Source: Flavobacterium sp. KJJ
Lineage (GTDB): Bacteria > Bacteroidota > Bacteroidia > Flavobacteriales > Flavobacteriaceae
Reading direction: 5' to 3'
DNA: 64,000 bases
Assembly (NCBI RefSeq): GCF_000708595.2
Contig: NZ_JARP01000001.1
Span: 620,001 to 684,000, forward strand
Positions within the stretch are counted from its first letter, which is position 1. Every line of letters starts with the position of its first letter. The notes beneath the pieces were generated by a model. That model did no database searches, had not been told where the DNA came from, and saw nothing but the letters and a program-made list of their open reading frames with translations. Shown here piece by piece: positions 34,061 to 43,663 of this stretch. The position numbers were made by a program, and so were the translations under genes.

Positions 34061-35515
34061 ATGAAAAAGATATATATATCAATGTTTGCGCTTTCAGCAT
34101 TCTTTTTTACTGGATGTGCAGACGATTTTTTAGATGTAAATCAAACAGAGTCTATCTCTACAAAAGACATCGAATTATTCAATAATGACAGTGGAGCAAC
34201 AACATTTGTGACTTCAATTTACAGTAAGTTCCTTGATTGGGATATGAGTTCATTTGGTTGGATAGGATTGGCAAGTATTACTAGCGATGATGCTGATAAA
34301 GGTTCATCGCCTGGAGATACTGGTACAGATAAAGATGTTCTGGATGCTTTGACTTATAACTCATCAAATCCTTCTGCTGAAAGTACTTTTAATGCTCAAT
34401 ATGACGGAATCAACAGATGTAATCAAGCCTTAAATATTATCCCTAAACTAGATAAAGCCAATCCAGCTTTAAGAGAAAGGCTAATGGGAGAAGCTAAATT
34501 TTTAAGAGCATATATGTATTTCACTTTGGTAAAATGTTATGGTGGTGTTCCAATTGTAGATCATTTGCCAAATCCAGTTTCTGAGGATGATAAAAAAATG
34601 CAATTGACTCGTAAAACTGCTGCTGAAGTATACGCTTTTATAGAGAAAGATTTAGCAGACGCTATCGCTGTGTTGCCACTTAAATCTGCTTATGCTGCAG
34701 ATGAAAAAGCAAGAGCTTCAAAAGGTGCCGCTTACGCATTATTAGCAAAAGTTAGTTTGTACCAAAAGAAATGGCAGCAAGTAGTAGATAACGCTAATTT
34801 GATTACAGGTTACGGTTTAAATCCTAGCTATGCTAAAATGTTTAGATTAGAAGGAGAAAATGATATTGAATCTCTTTTTGAAATTAACGGAGTTGGTTCA
34901 ATTCCAGCAAGAGGAATCCAAGGTTATTCTAATACACAAGGTGTTCGTGGCGCCGGTGGATGGGGATGGGGTTTCAATGTTCCATCACAAAGTTTATTAA
35001 ATGCTTATGAAGCTGGTGATGTTAGAAAAGATGCTACCATTATTTTTAGAAATTCAACTTTATACGATGGAAGAGTTATTCCATCAACTGTTGAGAATCC
35101 AATGTATAATTTCAAGGCATATTCTTCTTCATACACAGATGCATGGGAAACAGATGCTAACATCAAATGTTTAAGATATGGTGAAGTGTTGCTAATGAAA
35201 GCTGAAGCGTTGAATGAGCTTGGACAAACCTCTAACGCTATTCCTTTATTGAATGAAATTAGACACAGAGCTGGTTTAGGAGATACTCCTGCAACTTCTC
35301 AAGCTGCAGTAAGAACTGCAATTTGGAAAGAAAGAAGAGTTGAGTTAGCATTTGAGTTTGATAGATTCTTCGATCTTGTAAGAACTGGACAAGCAAAAGC
35401 GGCTTTTGCAGCTGACGGAAAAGTCTTTACAGAAAATAAAAATGAATTGTTTCCAATTCCGGCAGCATTCATATTACAGGCAAACGGATTATCAGCTCAA
35501 AATCCTGGTTACTAA
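34061..35515 (+). CDS. SusD/RagB-family surface glycan-binding lipoprotein
   Basis: SusD proteins sit as a lid on SusC and bind the glycan at the cell surface. The 484-residue protein has a lipobox FFTGC (C19) and the typical DFLDVNQTES after it. It has TPR-like helices and the C-terminal SusD segment IWKERRVELAFEFDRFFDLVRTG. It follows susC by 4 bp and is itself followed by a hairpin terminator. The pairing with SusC defines a polysaccharide utilisation locus. Confidence 0.95.
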   Translation: MKKIYISMFALSAFFFTGCADDFLDVNQTESISTKDIELFNNDSGATTFVTSIYSKFLDWDMSSFGWIGLASITSDDADKGSSPGDTGTDKDVLDALTYNSSNPSAESTFNAQYDGINRCNQALNIIPKLDKANPALRERLMGEAKFLRAYMYFTLVKCYGGVPIVDHLPNPVSEDDKKMQLTRKTAAEVYAFIEKDLADAIAVLPLKSAYAADEKARASKGAAYALLAKVSLYQKKWQQVVDNANLITGYGLNPSYAKMFRLEGENDIESLFEINGVGSIPARGIQGYSNTQGVRGAGGWGWGFNVPSQSLLNAYEAGDVRKDATIIFRNSTLYDGRVIPSTVENPMYNFKAYSSSYTDAWETDANIKCLRYGEVLLMKAEALNELGQTSNAIPLLNEIRHRAGLGDTPATSQAAVRTAIWKERRVELAFEFDRFFDLVRTGQAKAAFAADGKVFTENKNELFPIPAAFILQANGLSAQNPGY

Positions 35516-35527
35516 TTAAATAATACC

Positions 35528-35562
35528 ATCCTTCACTTCTCTTAGGGAAGTGAAGGATTTTT
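35528..35562 (+). terminator. Hairpin after the SusC/SusD pair
   Basis: ATCCTTCACTTC (35528-35539) pairs with GAAGTGAAGGAT (35547-35558) over a 7-nt loop, with a T5 run. It lies between susD and the GH144-like gene and could lower read-through into the enzyme genes. Confidence 0.85.
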
Positions 35563-35589
35563 AAAATATAATTTATTAAATTTTTTGCA

Positions 35590-36963
35590 ATGATTAGATT
35601 TTCAATTCTAGTTAGTCTTATTACTCTTTTAGGATGTGGTAAACAAGAGAATAAACCAAAAGATAATACTACTGAAACTGTTTCTGAAAAACAATTGACA
35701 GATGAACAGCTTTTAGATGTAGTACAAAAACAAACTTTTGCTTATTTCTGGGATTACGCAGAACCAAATTCAGGTTTAGCTAGAGAGCGTTTTCATCCTG
35801 ATGGGAATTATCCTGATAATGATGCACATATCGTTACTACCGGAGGTTCTGGTTTTGGACTGATGGCGATTGCTTCAGGAATTTCACGTGGTTATGTTAC
35901 AAAAGAAAAAGGTGTAGAAAGACTAAATAAGATTGCTGATTTTCTTGCAAAAGCCGATCGTTTTCACGGTGCCTGGCCACATTGGATTGATGGAAATACA
36001 GGAAAAGTAAAACCATTTGGAATAAAAGATAACGGAGGAGATTTAGTCGAAACTTCATTTTTGGTTGCTGGAATGATTACAGTTAGAGAATATCTAAAAG
36101 AAGGTTCTGAAAAAGAAAAAGCTGTAGCTCAAAAATATGACGCACTTTGGAAAGGCGTAGACTGGAAATGGTTCACAAATAATAAAAATGTTTTGTATTG
36201 GCATTGGTCTCCAAGCTATGACTGGCAAATGAATTTTCCGCTGGAAGGTTATAATGAATGTCTGATTACTTACGTTATGGCAGCATCTTCGCCAACGCAT
36301 ACTATTGATGCTAAAGTCTATCACGAAGGATGGGCTAGAAACGGTGGAATTGTTTCTTCTAAAACGAAATTTAATCTGCCATTAATCTTAAAACATAATG
36401 GAGCTGAGGAATTCGGTGGACCTTTATTTTGGGCACATTATTCTTATTTGGGCTTAGATCCGAATCAATTAAGCGACAAATATGCTAATTATTGGGATTT
36501 AAATTCAAATCAAGTAAAAATTGACTACCAATATTGTATCGAAAATCCTAAAAAGTTTGAAGGTTATGGAGCTGATTATTGGGGGTTAACAGCATCATAT
36601 TCAAGAAACCCTGATAGTTCAGTAGGCTACGATGCACACATGCCAAGCAATGATAAAGGTGTTATTTCGCCAACTGCAGCAATTAGTTCTATTGTTTATA
36701 CCCCAAAAGAATCGATGGCTGTAATTAGAAATTTATATAAAAATCACAAAGAAGAAACTTGGGGAAAAGCTGGTTTTTATGATGCTGTTAGCTTGCAAAA
36801 TAAATGGACAGCAAAAAGATATTTAGCAATTGATCAAGGACCAGAAGTAGTTATGATCGAGAATTACCGTTCCGGATTATTATGGAAATTGTTTATGAAC
36901 GCTCCAGAAGTAAAACAAGGTTTAGTAAAGCTTGGCTTTAAATCTGAAAAGTACAAGTTCTAA
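35590..36963 (+). CDS. GH144-like endo-beta-1,2-glucanase lipoprotein
   Basis: A 457-residue lipoprotein (lipobox LLGC, C16) with the glucoamylase-type alpha/alpha-barrel fold. The sequence resembles GH144, a family of endo-beta-1,2-glucanases first described from Chitinophaga: SGFGLMAIASGISRGYV, DNGGDLVETSFL, NFPLEGYNECL and FGGPLFWAHYSYLGLDP. D151, E154 and E223 have the same spacing (3 and 69) that I recall for the acidic active-site residues of the Chitinophaga enzyme; this is from memory. It probably cuts polymer at the cell surface or in the periplasm. Other Glycoamylase-domain members exist, so the substrate is inferred. Confidence 0.72.
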   Translation: MIRFSILVSLITLLGCGKQENKPKDNTTETVSEKQLTDEQLLDVVQKQTFAYFWDYAEPNSGLARERFHPDGNYPDNDAHIVTTGGSGFGLMAIASGISRGYVTKEKGVERLNKIADFLAKADRFHGAWPHWIDGNTGKVKPFGIKDNGGDLVETSFLVAGMITVREYLKEGSEKEKAVAQKYDALWKGVDWKWFTNNKNVLYWHWSPSYDWQMNFPLEGYNECLITYVMAASSPTHTIDAKVYHEGWARNGGIVSSKTKFNLPLILKHNGAEEFGGPLFWAHYSYLGLDPNQLSDKYANYWDLNSNQVKIDYQYCIENPKKFEGYGADYWGLTASYSRNPDSSVGYDAHMPSNDKGVISPTAAISSIVYTPKESMAVIRNLYKNHKEETWGKAGFYDAVSLQNKWTAKRYLAIDQGPEVVMIENYRSGLLWKLFMNAPEVKQGLVKLGFKSEKYKF

Positions 36964-36974
36964 TACGTTTTATC

Positions 36975-37688
36975 ATGAGAAACAAAATAGCGTTATTAAT
37001 ATTGCTTTTTTCAGTAATAGGCTTTGCACAAACCGAAATTACTGGAAAAATAAATACAGTTTCTGTAATAAAACACGAATTAGGATATGCTTTGCATAAA
37101 CCTGATAATACAAAAGAAAAAAAGCCATTAATAGTTTTTATTTCAGGTGATGGCGAAAAAGGAACATACATTGGAAAAGTAAAAATTCATGGACCTTTAA
37201 AATATCTAAAAACACATCAATTAGATGCTTATGTTCTTGCTCCTCAATGCAAAGAAGATGAGAATTGGGATATTGAATCAATTAATGAATTGATTTTAAA
37301 AATTCAAAAGGAAAACAAAATAGACCCAAACAGAATATATGTTACAGGTTTAAGTTCAGGAGGCTGGGCAGCATGGAATTTAGCGCTTACATACCCAGAT
37401 AAGTTTGCAGCAATAGTCCCTATTTCAGGTTTTGTTGATTTGATTGAATTAGAAAGTGCTTGTAAAATTGCAAATATTCCAACAAGAATTTTTCACGGAT
37501 TATTAGATGATGTAGTAAAAGTAGATTACGCTGTAACCATTTACAAAGAATTAAAAAAGTGTAATGCCAAAGATGTTCAATTGACCATTTTTGATGATGC
37601 GGGTCATGACAGCTGGACACGAGTTTATGATAATCCAGAAATTTATGACTGGATGTTTAAACAGATTAAAACAAATACCAATAAATAA
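36975..37688 (+). CDS. Exported alpha/beta hydrolase, probable esterase
   Basis: A 237-residue protein with a signal peptide (about 1-18). It resembles the poly(3-hydroxybutyrate)-depolymerase/feruloyl-esterase branch of alpha/beta hydrolases: GLSSGGWAAW with S128 as nucleophile, HGLLDDVV giving D178 or D179, and GHDSW with H211. It starts 11 bp after the GH144-like gene and precedes the GH3 gene, so it is part of the locus. A role in removing ester substituents from the glycan before or after chain cleavage is an inference from position. Confidence 0.8.
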   Translation: MRNKIALLILLFSVIGFAQTEITGKINTVSVIKHELGYALHKPDNTKEKKPLIVFISGDGEKGTYIGKVKIHGPLKYLKTHQLDAYVLAPQCKEDENWDIESINELILKIQKENKIDPNRIYVTGLSSGGWAAWNLALTYPDKFAAIVPISGFVDLIELESACKIANIPTRIFHGLLDDVVKVDYAVTIYKELKKCNAKDVQLTIFDDAGHDSWTRVYDNPEIYDWMFKQIKTNTNK

Positions 37689-37778
37689 ATACAATAGAAT
37701 GAAATCGCTTTATTCCGATTTATAATCAGAATGAACAAAAACGATTGCATTTTCCATTAAAATAAATATTAAATACAC

Positions 37779-40079
37779 ATGAAAAACAAATTAGTCTTAC
37801 TTTTTTTAGGATGTGCTGTTTTGGGTTACGCTCAAAAAAAGAACACTAAAAGTACAGTAACAATTAAACCAAAATCAGAGTTTGTAGCTGATCTTTTGTC
37901 GAAAATGACATTAGACGAAAAATTAGGACAGCTTAATTTACCAACGTCTGGAGATATAACTACAGGACAGGCAAACAGTTCTGATGTGGCTAAAAAAATT
38001 GCTGAAGGTAAAGTTGGAGGTTTATTCAATATTAAATCTGTTCAGAAAATTAAAGAAGTACAAAAGATTGCTGTAGAAAAAAGCCGTTTAAAAATTCCAT
38101 TGATTTTTGGTATGGATGTTATTCACGGTTATGAAACTACATTTCCAATTCCGTTAGGTTTATCTTGTACTTGGGATATGAACTTAATCGAAAGAAGTGC
38201 GCAGATTGCAGCTCAGGAGGCTAGTGCAGACGGTATTAACTGGACGTTTTCTCCAATGGTAGACATCTCTCGTGATCCTCGCTGGGGAAGAATTTCTGAA
38301 GGTTCAGGAGAAGATCCTTACTTGGGAAGCCAAATTGCAAAAGCAATGGTTAACGGTTATCAGCAACACGATCTTTCGAAAAATAATTCGATAATGGCAT
38401 GTGTAAAACACTTTGCATTATATGGTGCGCCAGAAGCTGGACGTGATTACAACACGGTTGATATGAGCCATATCAGAATGTTTAATGATTATTTTCCTCC
38501 ATACAAAGCCACTGTTGATGCTGGAGTAGGTTCTGTAATGGCTTCTTTTAATGAAGTAGACGGTGTTCCTGCAACTGGAAATAAGTGGTTGATGACTGAC
38601 GTTTTAAGAAAACAATGGGGCTTTAAAGGTTTTGTAGTGACTGATTTTACAGGAATCAACGAAATGATCGAGCACGGTATGGGAGATTTACAAGCAGCTT
38701 CTGCTTTATCATTGAATGCAGGTGTTGAAATGGATATGGTTGGAGAAGGTTTTTTAACTACTCTGAAAAAATCTTTAGACGAGAAAAAAGTAACAATTGA
38801 GACTATTGATAATGCAGTTAAACTTATTTTAGAGGCAAAATATGATTTAGGATTATTCCAAGATCCATATAAATATTGTGATGAAAAGAGAGCTAAAACA
38901 GAAATCTTTACAGCAGCAAGCAGAAAAGAAGCACGTCAGATTGCGTCTCAATCGTTGGTTTTATTAAAAAATCAAAATCAAGTGCTGCCTCTTAAAAAAT
39001 CAGGTACAATTGCAATTATCGGACCATTGGCAGATGCAAAAGAAAATATGCCCGGAACTTGGAGTGTAGCCACTAAAATGGAAAATGCCATTTCATTATT
39101 AGCCGGAATTAAAGAAGTAGCAGGAGCATCTGCAAAAGTATTATATGCAAAAGGAAGCAATTTAGATTACGATGAAACTTTCGAAACAAACGCTACAATG
39201 TTTGGAAAAACATTGCACCGTGATGCGCGTTCTAAAGAAGAGTTATTAGCTGAAGCTCTAAAAGTAGCTAATCAATCTGATGTAATTGTTGCAGCTTTAG
39301 GAGAATCTGCTGAAATGAGTGGAGAATCTAGCAGCCGTACAAACTTAGAAATTCCACAAGCACAAAAAGATTTATTAAACGCATTATTAAAAACAGGAAA
39401 ACCAGTTGTTTTAGTTTTATTTGATGGTCGTCCGTTGGTGATTAATGATGAGAATGCTGAAGTTCCAGCTATTTTAAATGTTTGGTTTGCAGGGACAGAA
39501 GCAGGTTATGCAATCGCTGATGTATTATTTGGAGATGTTAACCCTTCAGGAAAATTGACAACAACTTTTCCAAGAAGCGTAGGTCAAGTGCCAATTTATT
39601 ATGCACACAAAAATACGGGAAGACCACTCTCTAATACAGAAGGGAAGTTCGAAAAATTCAGATCGAACTATATTGACGAAAGAAACGAGCCATTATTTCC
39701 TTTTGGATTCGGATTAAGTTATACCAATTTTGAATATTCAAACTTGAAAATTTCTTCTGATAAAATGAATTTCAGCGGAAAATTAAAAGTAACAGTTGAT
39801 GTTGCAAACACAGGAAATTATGACGGAAAAGAAACCGTTCAATTATATATCAGAGATTTAGTTGGATCGGTAACAAGACCCGTTAGAGAATTGAAAAATT
39901 TCCAAAAAATAACACTTAAAAAAGGTGAAAAACAAACGGTGACTTTTGATATCACAGTTGAAGATTTAAAATTTTATAATTCTGATTTACAATTTGTAGC
40001 AGAACCTGGACAGTTCGATATTTTCGTTGGAGGAAATTCAGCTGCTGATAAGAAAGTTAGTTTTGAGTTAACTAAATAG
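37779..40079 (+). CDS. GH3 beta-glucosidase (BglX-like)
   Basis: GH3 beta-glucosidases release glucose from the non-reducing ends of oligosaccharides. The 766-residue exported protein (signal peptide about 1-18) has the GH3 N-terminal barrel, with KHFALYGAPEAGRDYN and the nucleophile D289 in GFVVTDFTG. The C-terminal domain has GESAEMSGESSSR, and a fibronectin-III-like domain lies at the end (about 680-766). The layout matches BglX. Bacteroides has a GH3 enzyme specific for sophorose, so with a GH144-like partner a beta-1,2 preference is plausible. A strong terminator follows. Confidence 0.92.
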   Translation: MKNKLVLLFLGCAVLGYAQKKNTKSTVTIKPKSEFVADLLSKMTLDEKLGQLNLPTSGDITTGQANSSDVAKKIAEGKVGGLFNIKSVQKIKEVQKIAVEKSRLKIPLIFGMDVIHGYETTFPIPLGLSCTWDMNLIERSAQIAAQEASADGINWTFSPMVDISRDPRWGRISEGSGEDPYLGSQIAKAMVNGYQQHDLSKNNSIMACVKHFALYGAPEAGRDYNTVDMSHIRMFNDYFPPYKATVDAGVGSVMASFNEVDGVPATGNKWLMTDVLRKQWGFKGFVVTDFTGINEMIEHGMGDLQAASALSLNAGVEMDMVGEGFLTTLKKSLDEKKVTIETIDNAVKLILEAKYDLGLFQDPYKYCDEKRAKTEIFTAASRKEARQIASQSLVLLKNQNQVLPLKKSGTIAIIGPLADAKENMPGTWSVATKMENAISLLAGIKEVAGASAKVLYAKGSNLDYDETFETNATMFGKTLHRDARSKEELLAEALKVANQSDVIVAALGESAEMSGESSSRTNLEIPQAQKDLLNALLKTGKPVVLVLFDGRPLVINDENAEVPAILNVWFAGTEAGYAIADVLFGDVNPSGKLTTTFPRSVGQVPIYYAHKNTGRPLSNTEGKFEKFRSNYIDERNEPLFPFGFGLSYTNFEYSNLKISSDKMNFSGKLKVTVDVANTGNYDGKETVQLYIRDLVGSVTRPVRELKNFQKITLKKGEKQTVTFDITVEDLKFYNSDLQFVAEPGQFDIFVGGNSAADKKVSFELTK

Positions 40080-40099
40080 TTGGTTTATTGATTGTAATT

Positions 40100-40131
40100 A
40101 GCCCTTCGTATTGGTTAACGAAGGGCTTTTT
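40100..40131 (+). terminator. Terminator of the GH3 gene
   Basis: AGCCCTTCGT (40100-40109) pairs with ACGAAGGGCT (40118-40127) over an 8-nt loop, with a T-run after. It is 21 bp after the stop codon and separates the GH3 gene from the GH43-like gene. Confidence 0.9.
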
Positions 40132-40188
40132 TTATAATGCTAAGTTTCGAAGAAAAACAATTTAAGAAGAGATAGAAATAATACTAAA

Positions 40189-42117
40189 ATGGAAATGGAA
40201 ATGAAAATGAAAATGAAAAAACTTTATTTACTGCTAGTTTTGCTTTTAATAAGTGGTTTTACAACCAACATATGGGCACAAAAAACAGCGTGGTTTGATC
40301 CAAGTAAACCAGCCACAACGTATTGTAATCCAATTAATATTGGTTATAATTACACTACCGCAAATCATAATGGTATTCCAGAATCACGCCGTTCGAGTGC
40401 AGATCCTGTTATTGTCACTTTTAAAGGTGAATATTATTTATTTGCAACAAATCAGGCTGGATTTTTCTGGAGTAAAGACATGTCGGATTGGAAATTTGTT
40501 TATGGAAGCTTTCAAAGAAAACCTGGTGATGACGATCAATGTGCACCTGCTGCTTGGGTAGTTAATGATACTTTGTTTTATGTGGGCTCAACTTGGAAAA
40601 GAGATCATCCAATTTGGAAAACTGCTGATCCAAAATCAGGTCAATGGTTAAGACATGTTGATAAAGCAATGCTGCCAACTTGGGATCCTGCCATTTTTCA
40701 AGATGACGATAAAAAAGTATATATGTATTATGGCTCAAGCGGAAAATTGCCGCTCGTTGGTGTTGAAGTAGATTATAATACTTGGCTTCCAAAAGGAAAT
40801 CAGGCAGATTATGAAAAATTATACACAGCCACTGAAGTTGAAGACATTCAGCGTCCGTATGGTCAGATAAAAGAGGTAGCTATTTTAGATCCTTCAAATC
40901 ATGGCTGGGAACGTTTTGGACCTAACAATGATATGGAACCCGCACCTTGGGGGAATTTTATTGAAGGTGCTTGGATGACCAAACACAACGGGAAATATTA
41001 CATGCAATATGGTGCGCCGGCAACTGAATACAAAGGATATGCAAATGGTGTACACGTGGGGGATAATCCGTTAGGGCCATTTGTTTATCAGAAACACAAT
41101 CCGATGTCATACAAACCTGGAGGTTTTGTGATTGGAGCTGGACACGGAAATACGTTTGCAGATAATTATGGAAATTATTGGAACACTGGAACGTGCAAAA
41201 TTTCGATAAAAGACCGTTTTGAGCGTCGCATTGATATGTTTCCTGCAGGATTCGATAAAGATGATGTAATGTATTCTATAACTTCTTATGGAGATTTTCC
41301 AATTGTTCTTCCAACAGCTCAAAGAAATCAGGAAAAAGGAGCATCTGCAGGCTGGATGTTGTTATCTTATAAAAAACCAGTTACAGTTTCTTCTTCAGAA
41401 GAATGCATGGAAGTAGAAACACATAGAGTAGATAATGGCGGAAAAAAAGTATATGAAAAATTTTGCTATGGAGCAGCTAATTTAACCGATGAAAATATCC
41501 AGACATATTGGTCTGCAAAAACAGATAATTCTGGCGAATGGCTACAGCTCGACCTAGGCAGAGATATGCAAATCAATGCTTTACAAATTAATTATGCCGA
41601 TCATAAAGCAACGCAGTACAATAAGGCAATGGATATCTATTATCAATATAAAATCTTCATGTCTGATGATGCTCAAAATTGGACATTAGTTGTTGATAAG
41701 TCTCAAAACGCAAAAGACGTTCCGCATGATTATGTTGAGTTGACAAAATCAATAAAGGCACGCTACATTAAAATGATTAATATTCATAATGCGTCAGGAT
41801 TGTTTGCTGTTTCAGATTTCAGAGTTTTCGGAAATGGGTTGGCAGCTAAACCAAAAGCAGTTTCGAATTTTAAAGTAGACAGAAATTCAAAAGATTCCCG
41901 CAATGCGATGATCAGCTGGAAAAAACAACCAGATGCAGTGGGATATAATATTTACTACGGAATCACTCCTGATAAATTATACAATAGTATTATGGTTTAT
42001 GATCAAAACTCATACGACTTTAGAGGCTTAGATAAAGGCACGAAATATTATTTTACGATAGAAGCTTTTAATGAAAACGGAATTGGAGTTCAAAACAAGT
42101 CAATTGAGGTAAAATAA
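40189..42117 (+). CDS. GH43-like glycosidase with discoidin and FN3 domains
   Basis: A 642-residue exported protein. The beta-propeller catalytic region (about 55-365) follows the GH43 plan: RRSSADPVIV with the catalytic-base Asp, WDPAIFQDDDK, and FIEGAW with the acid Glu. A discoidin (F5/8 type C, CBM32-like) domain spans about 400-555 and an FN3 domain about 560-642. GH43 enzymes are mostly alpha-L-arabinofuranosidases or beta-xylosidases; the actual substrate is unknown. Five in-frame ATGs lie 6 bp apart (40189 to 40213); the last gives the tidiest signal peptide (MKKLYLLLVLLL). It is after a terminator, so it may have its own promoter. Confidence 0.82.
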   Translation: MEMEMKMKMKKLYLLLVLLLISGFTTNIWAQKTAWFDPSKPATTYCNPINIGYNYTTANHNGIPESRRSSADPVIVTFKGEYYLFATNQAGFFWSKDMSDWKFVYGSFQRKPGDDDQCAPAAWVVNDTLFYVGSTWKRDHPIWKTADPKSGQWLRHVDKAMLPTWDPAIFQDDDKKVYMYYGSSGKLPLVGVEVDYNTWLPKGNQADYEKLYTATEVEDIQRPYGQIKEVAILDPSNHGWERFGPNNDMEPAPWGNFIEGAWMTKHNGKYYMQYGAPATEYKGYANGVHVGDNPLGPFVYQKHNPMSYKPGGFVIGAGHGNTFADNYGNYWNTGTCKISIKDRFERRIDMFPAGFDKDDVMYSITSYGDFPIVLPTAQRNQEKGASAGWMLLSYKKPVTVSSSEECMEVETHRVDNGGKKVYEKFCYGAANLTDENIQTYWSAKTDNSGEWLQLDLGRDMQINALQINYADHKATQYNKAMDIYYQYKIFMSDDAQNWTLVVDKSQNAKDVPHDYVELTKSIKARYIKMINIHNASGLFAVSDFRVFGNGLAAKPKAVSNFKVDRNSKDSRNAMISWKKQPDAVGYNIYYGITPDKLYNSIMVYDQNSYDFRGLDKGTKYYFTIEAFNENGIGVQNKSIEVK

Positions 42118-42201
42118 TTTTATAAAAGTTGAGAAGAAATCGGCATAAGGTCTAAAGAATTTTGTTCCTTTGTGAAACAACCCAAAAATGAAATATAACC
42201 T

Positions 42202-43590
42202 ATGAAAAAAACGATTCTTTTAACTGTTTTAGTTTTAAACGGATTGACATCTTTTGCACAGTCAAACGATGAAAAAAACATTAAATTATTTTATAAAAAA
42301 GCTTTAACCGAGGCAAAATGTTACACTTGGCTAGAGTATTTATCTAATGATATCGGAAGCCGTCTGTCAGGTTCTCCAAGTGCTGCAGCAGCAGTTCAAT
42401 ACACAAAATCGCAATTAGAAACTTTAGGCCTTGATAAAGTATATCTTCAAGAAGTTATGGTTCCTCACTGGGTTCGCGGTGAAAAAGAAACCGCTTATAT
42501 TTTAGATAATAAAATAAAAACTGCAGTGCCAATTTGTGCTCTTGGCGGATCAGTAGCAACTCCAAAAACTGGAATTACAGCTGAAGTTATTGAAGTACAA
42601 GGTTTAGATGAATTAAAAGCTTTAGGCGATAAAGTAAAAGGTAAAATTGTGTTTTTTAACAGACCAATGAATCCTGAAAATATCGGAACTTTTGATGCGT
42701 ATTCAGGTGCTGGAGATCAAAGACGAAGTGGCGCAAAAGAAGCTGCAAAATTAGGAGCGGTAGGAACAATTGTTCGTTCATTAAATTTGCGTTTAGATGA
42801 TTTTCCGCATGCAGGAGCTCAGAATTATGGCGATTTGCCAAAAGAACAATATATTCCGGCTGCAGCAATCAGCACAAATGGAGCAGAATTATTAAGTAAA
42901 TTATTGAAAAATAATCCAACGCTAAAGTTCTATTTCAAACAATCTTGTGAGACGTTGCCAGATGTATTGTCATATAATGTAATTGGAGAATTGACAGGAA
43001 CTGTAACTCCAGAAAATATTATGGTTGTTGGAGGCCACTTAGATTCTTGGGATCTTGCAGATGGTTCTCATGATGATGGAGCAGGAGTGGTGCAAAGCAT
43101 GGAAGTTGTCCGTATTTTGAAAAACCTAAACTACAAGCCTAAAAATACCATTCGTGTGGTATTGTTTATGAATGAAGAAAATGGCGGAAAAGGCGGCGCT
43201 AAATATGAAGAAGTTTCAAAACAAAAGAACGAAAATCATATTTTTGCTTTAGAAAGTGATTCAGGCGGATTTACACCAAGAGGATTCTCAATTGAAGCTG
43301 ATGATGCTAACTTGAAAAAAATTCAAGGTTTCAAAGATCTTTTTGAGCCTTATTTTATCCATAGTTTTACAAAAGGGCATAGTGGTTCGGATATTGAGCA
43401 CTTAACCTCTAAAACGATCGTTAAAGCAGGTTTACAGCCAGATTCTCAACGCTATTTTGATTATCACCACGCTGCAAACGATAAATTTGATGCAATTAAC
43501 AAAAGAGAATTAGAACTTGGAGCAGCAACAATGACTTCATTGATTTATTTAATTGACCAAACTGGAATTATTCTTCCAACGGCGAATTAA
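42202..43590 (+). CDS. Secreted M28-family zinc peptidase
   Basis: A 462-residue exported protein (signal peptide about 1-20). The metal-binding pattern of M28 is clear: GGHLDSWD with H279, HDDGAG with D291, NEENGG with E325/E326, LESDSGG, and YHHAAND with the last His ligand. A PA-like insert (about 110-235) precedes it. It resembles carboxypeptidase Q and aminopeptidase groups. It removes terminal residues from peptides. It lies 84 bp after the GH43-like gene on the same strand and ends with a terminator, so it could be a peptide-scavenging companion of the locus or a neighbour by chance. Confidence 0.88.
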   Translation: MKKTILLTVLVLNGLTSFAQSNDEKNIKLFYKKALTEAKCYTWLEYLSNDIGSRLSGSPSAAAAVQYTKSQLETLGLDKVYLQEVMVPHWVRGEKETAYILDNKIKTAVPICALGGSVATPKTGITAEVIEVQGLDELKALGDKVKGKIVFFNRPMNPENIGTFDAYSGAGDQRRSGAKEAAKLGAVGTIVRSLNLRLDDFPHAGAQNYGDLPKEQYIPAAAISTNGAELLSKLLKNNPTLKFYFKQSCETLPDVLSYNVIGELTGTVTPENIMVVGGHLDSWDLADGSHDDGAGVVQSMEVVRILKNLNYKPKNTIRVVLFMNEENGGKGGAKYEEVSKQKNENHIFALESDSGGFTPRGFSIEADDANLKKIQGFKDLFEPYFIHSFTKGHSGSDIEHLTSKTIVKAGLQPDSQRYFDYHHAANDKFDAINKRELELGAATMTSLIYLIDQTGIILPTAN

Positions 43591-43610
43591 AATTCTAAAA
43601 AATAATTTCT

Positions 43611-43640
43611 AAAAGCTATGAGTTTATACTTGTAGCTTTT
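43611..43640. terminator. Terminator of the M28 peptidase gene
   Basis: AAAAGCTA (43611-43618) pairs with TAGCTTTT (43633-43640), followed by more Ts. It is 20 bp after the stop codon and also faces the end of the convergent membrane-protein gene at 43664. Confidence 0.75.
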
Positions 43641-43663
43641 TTTTGTTTAGTTAATAAAACTTG

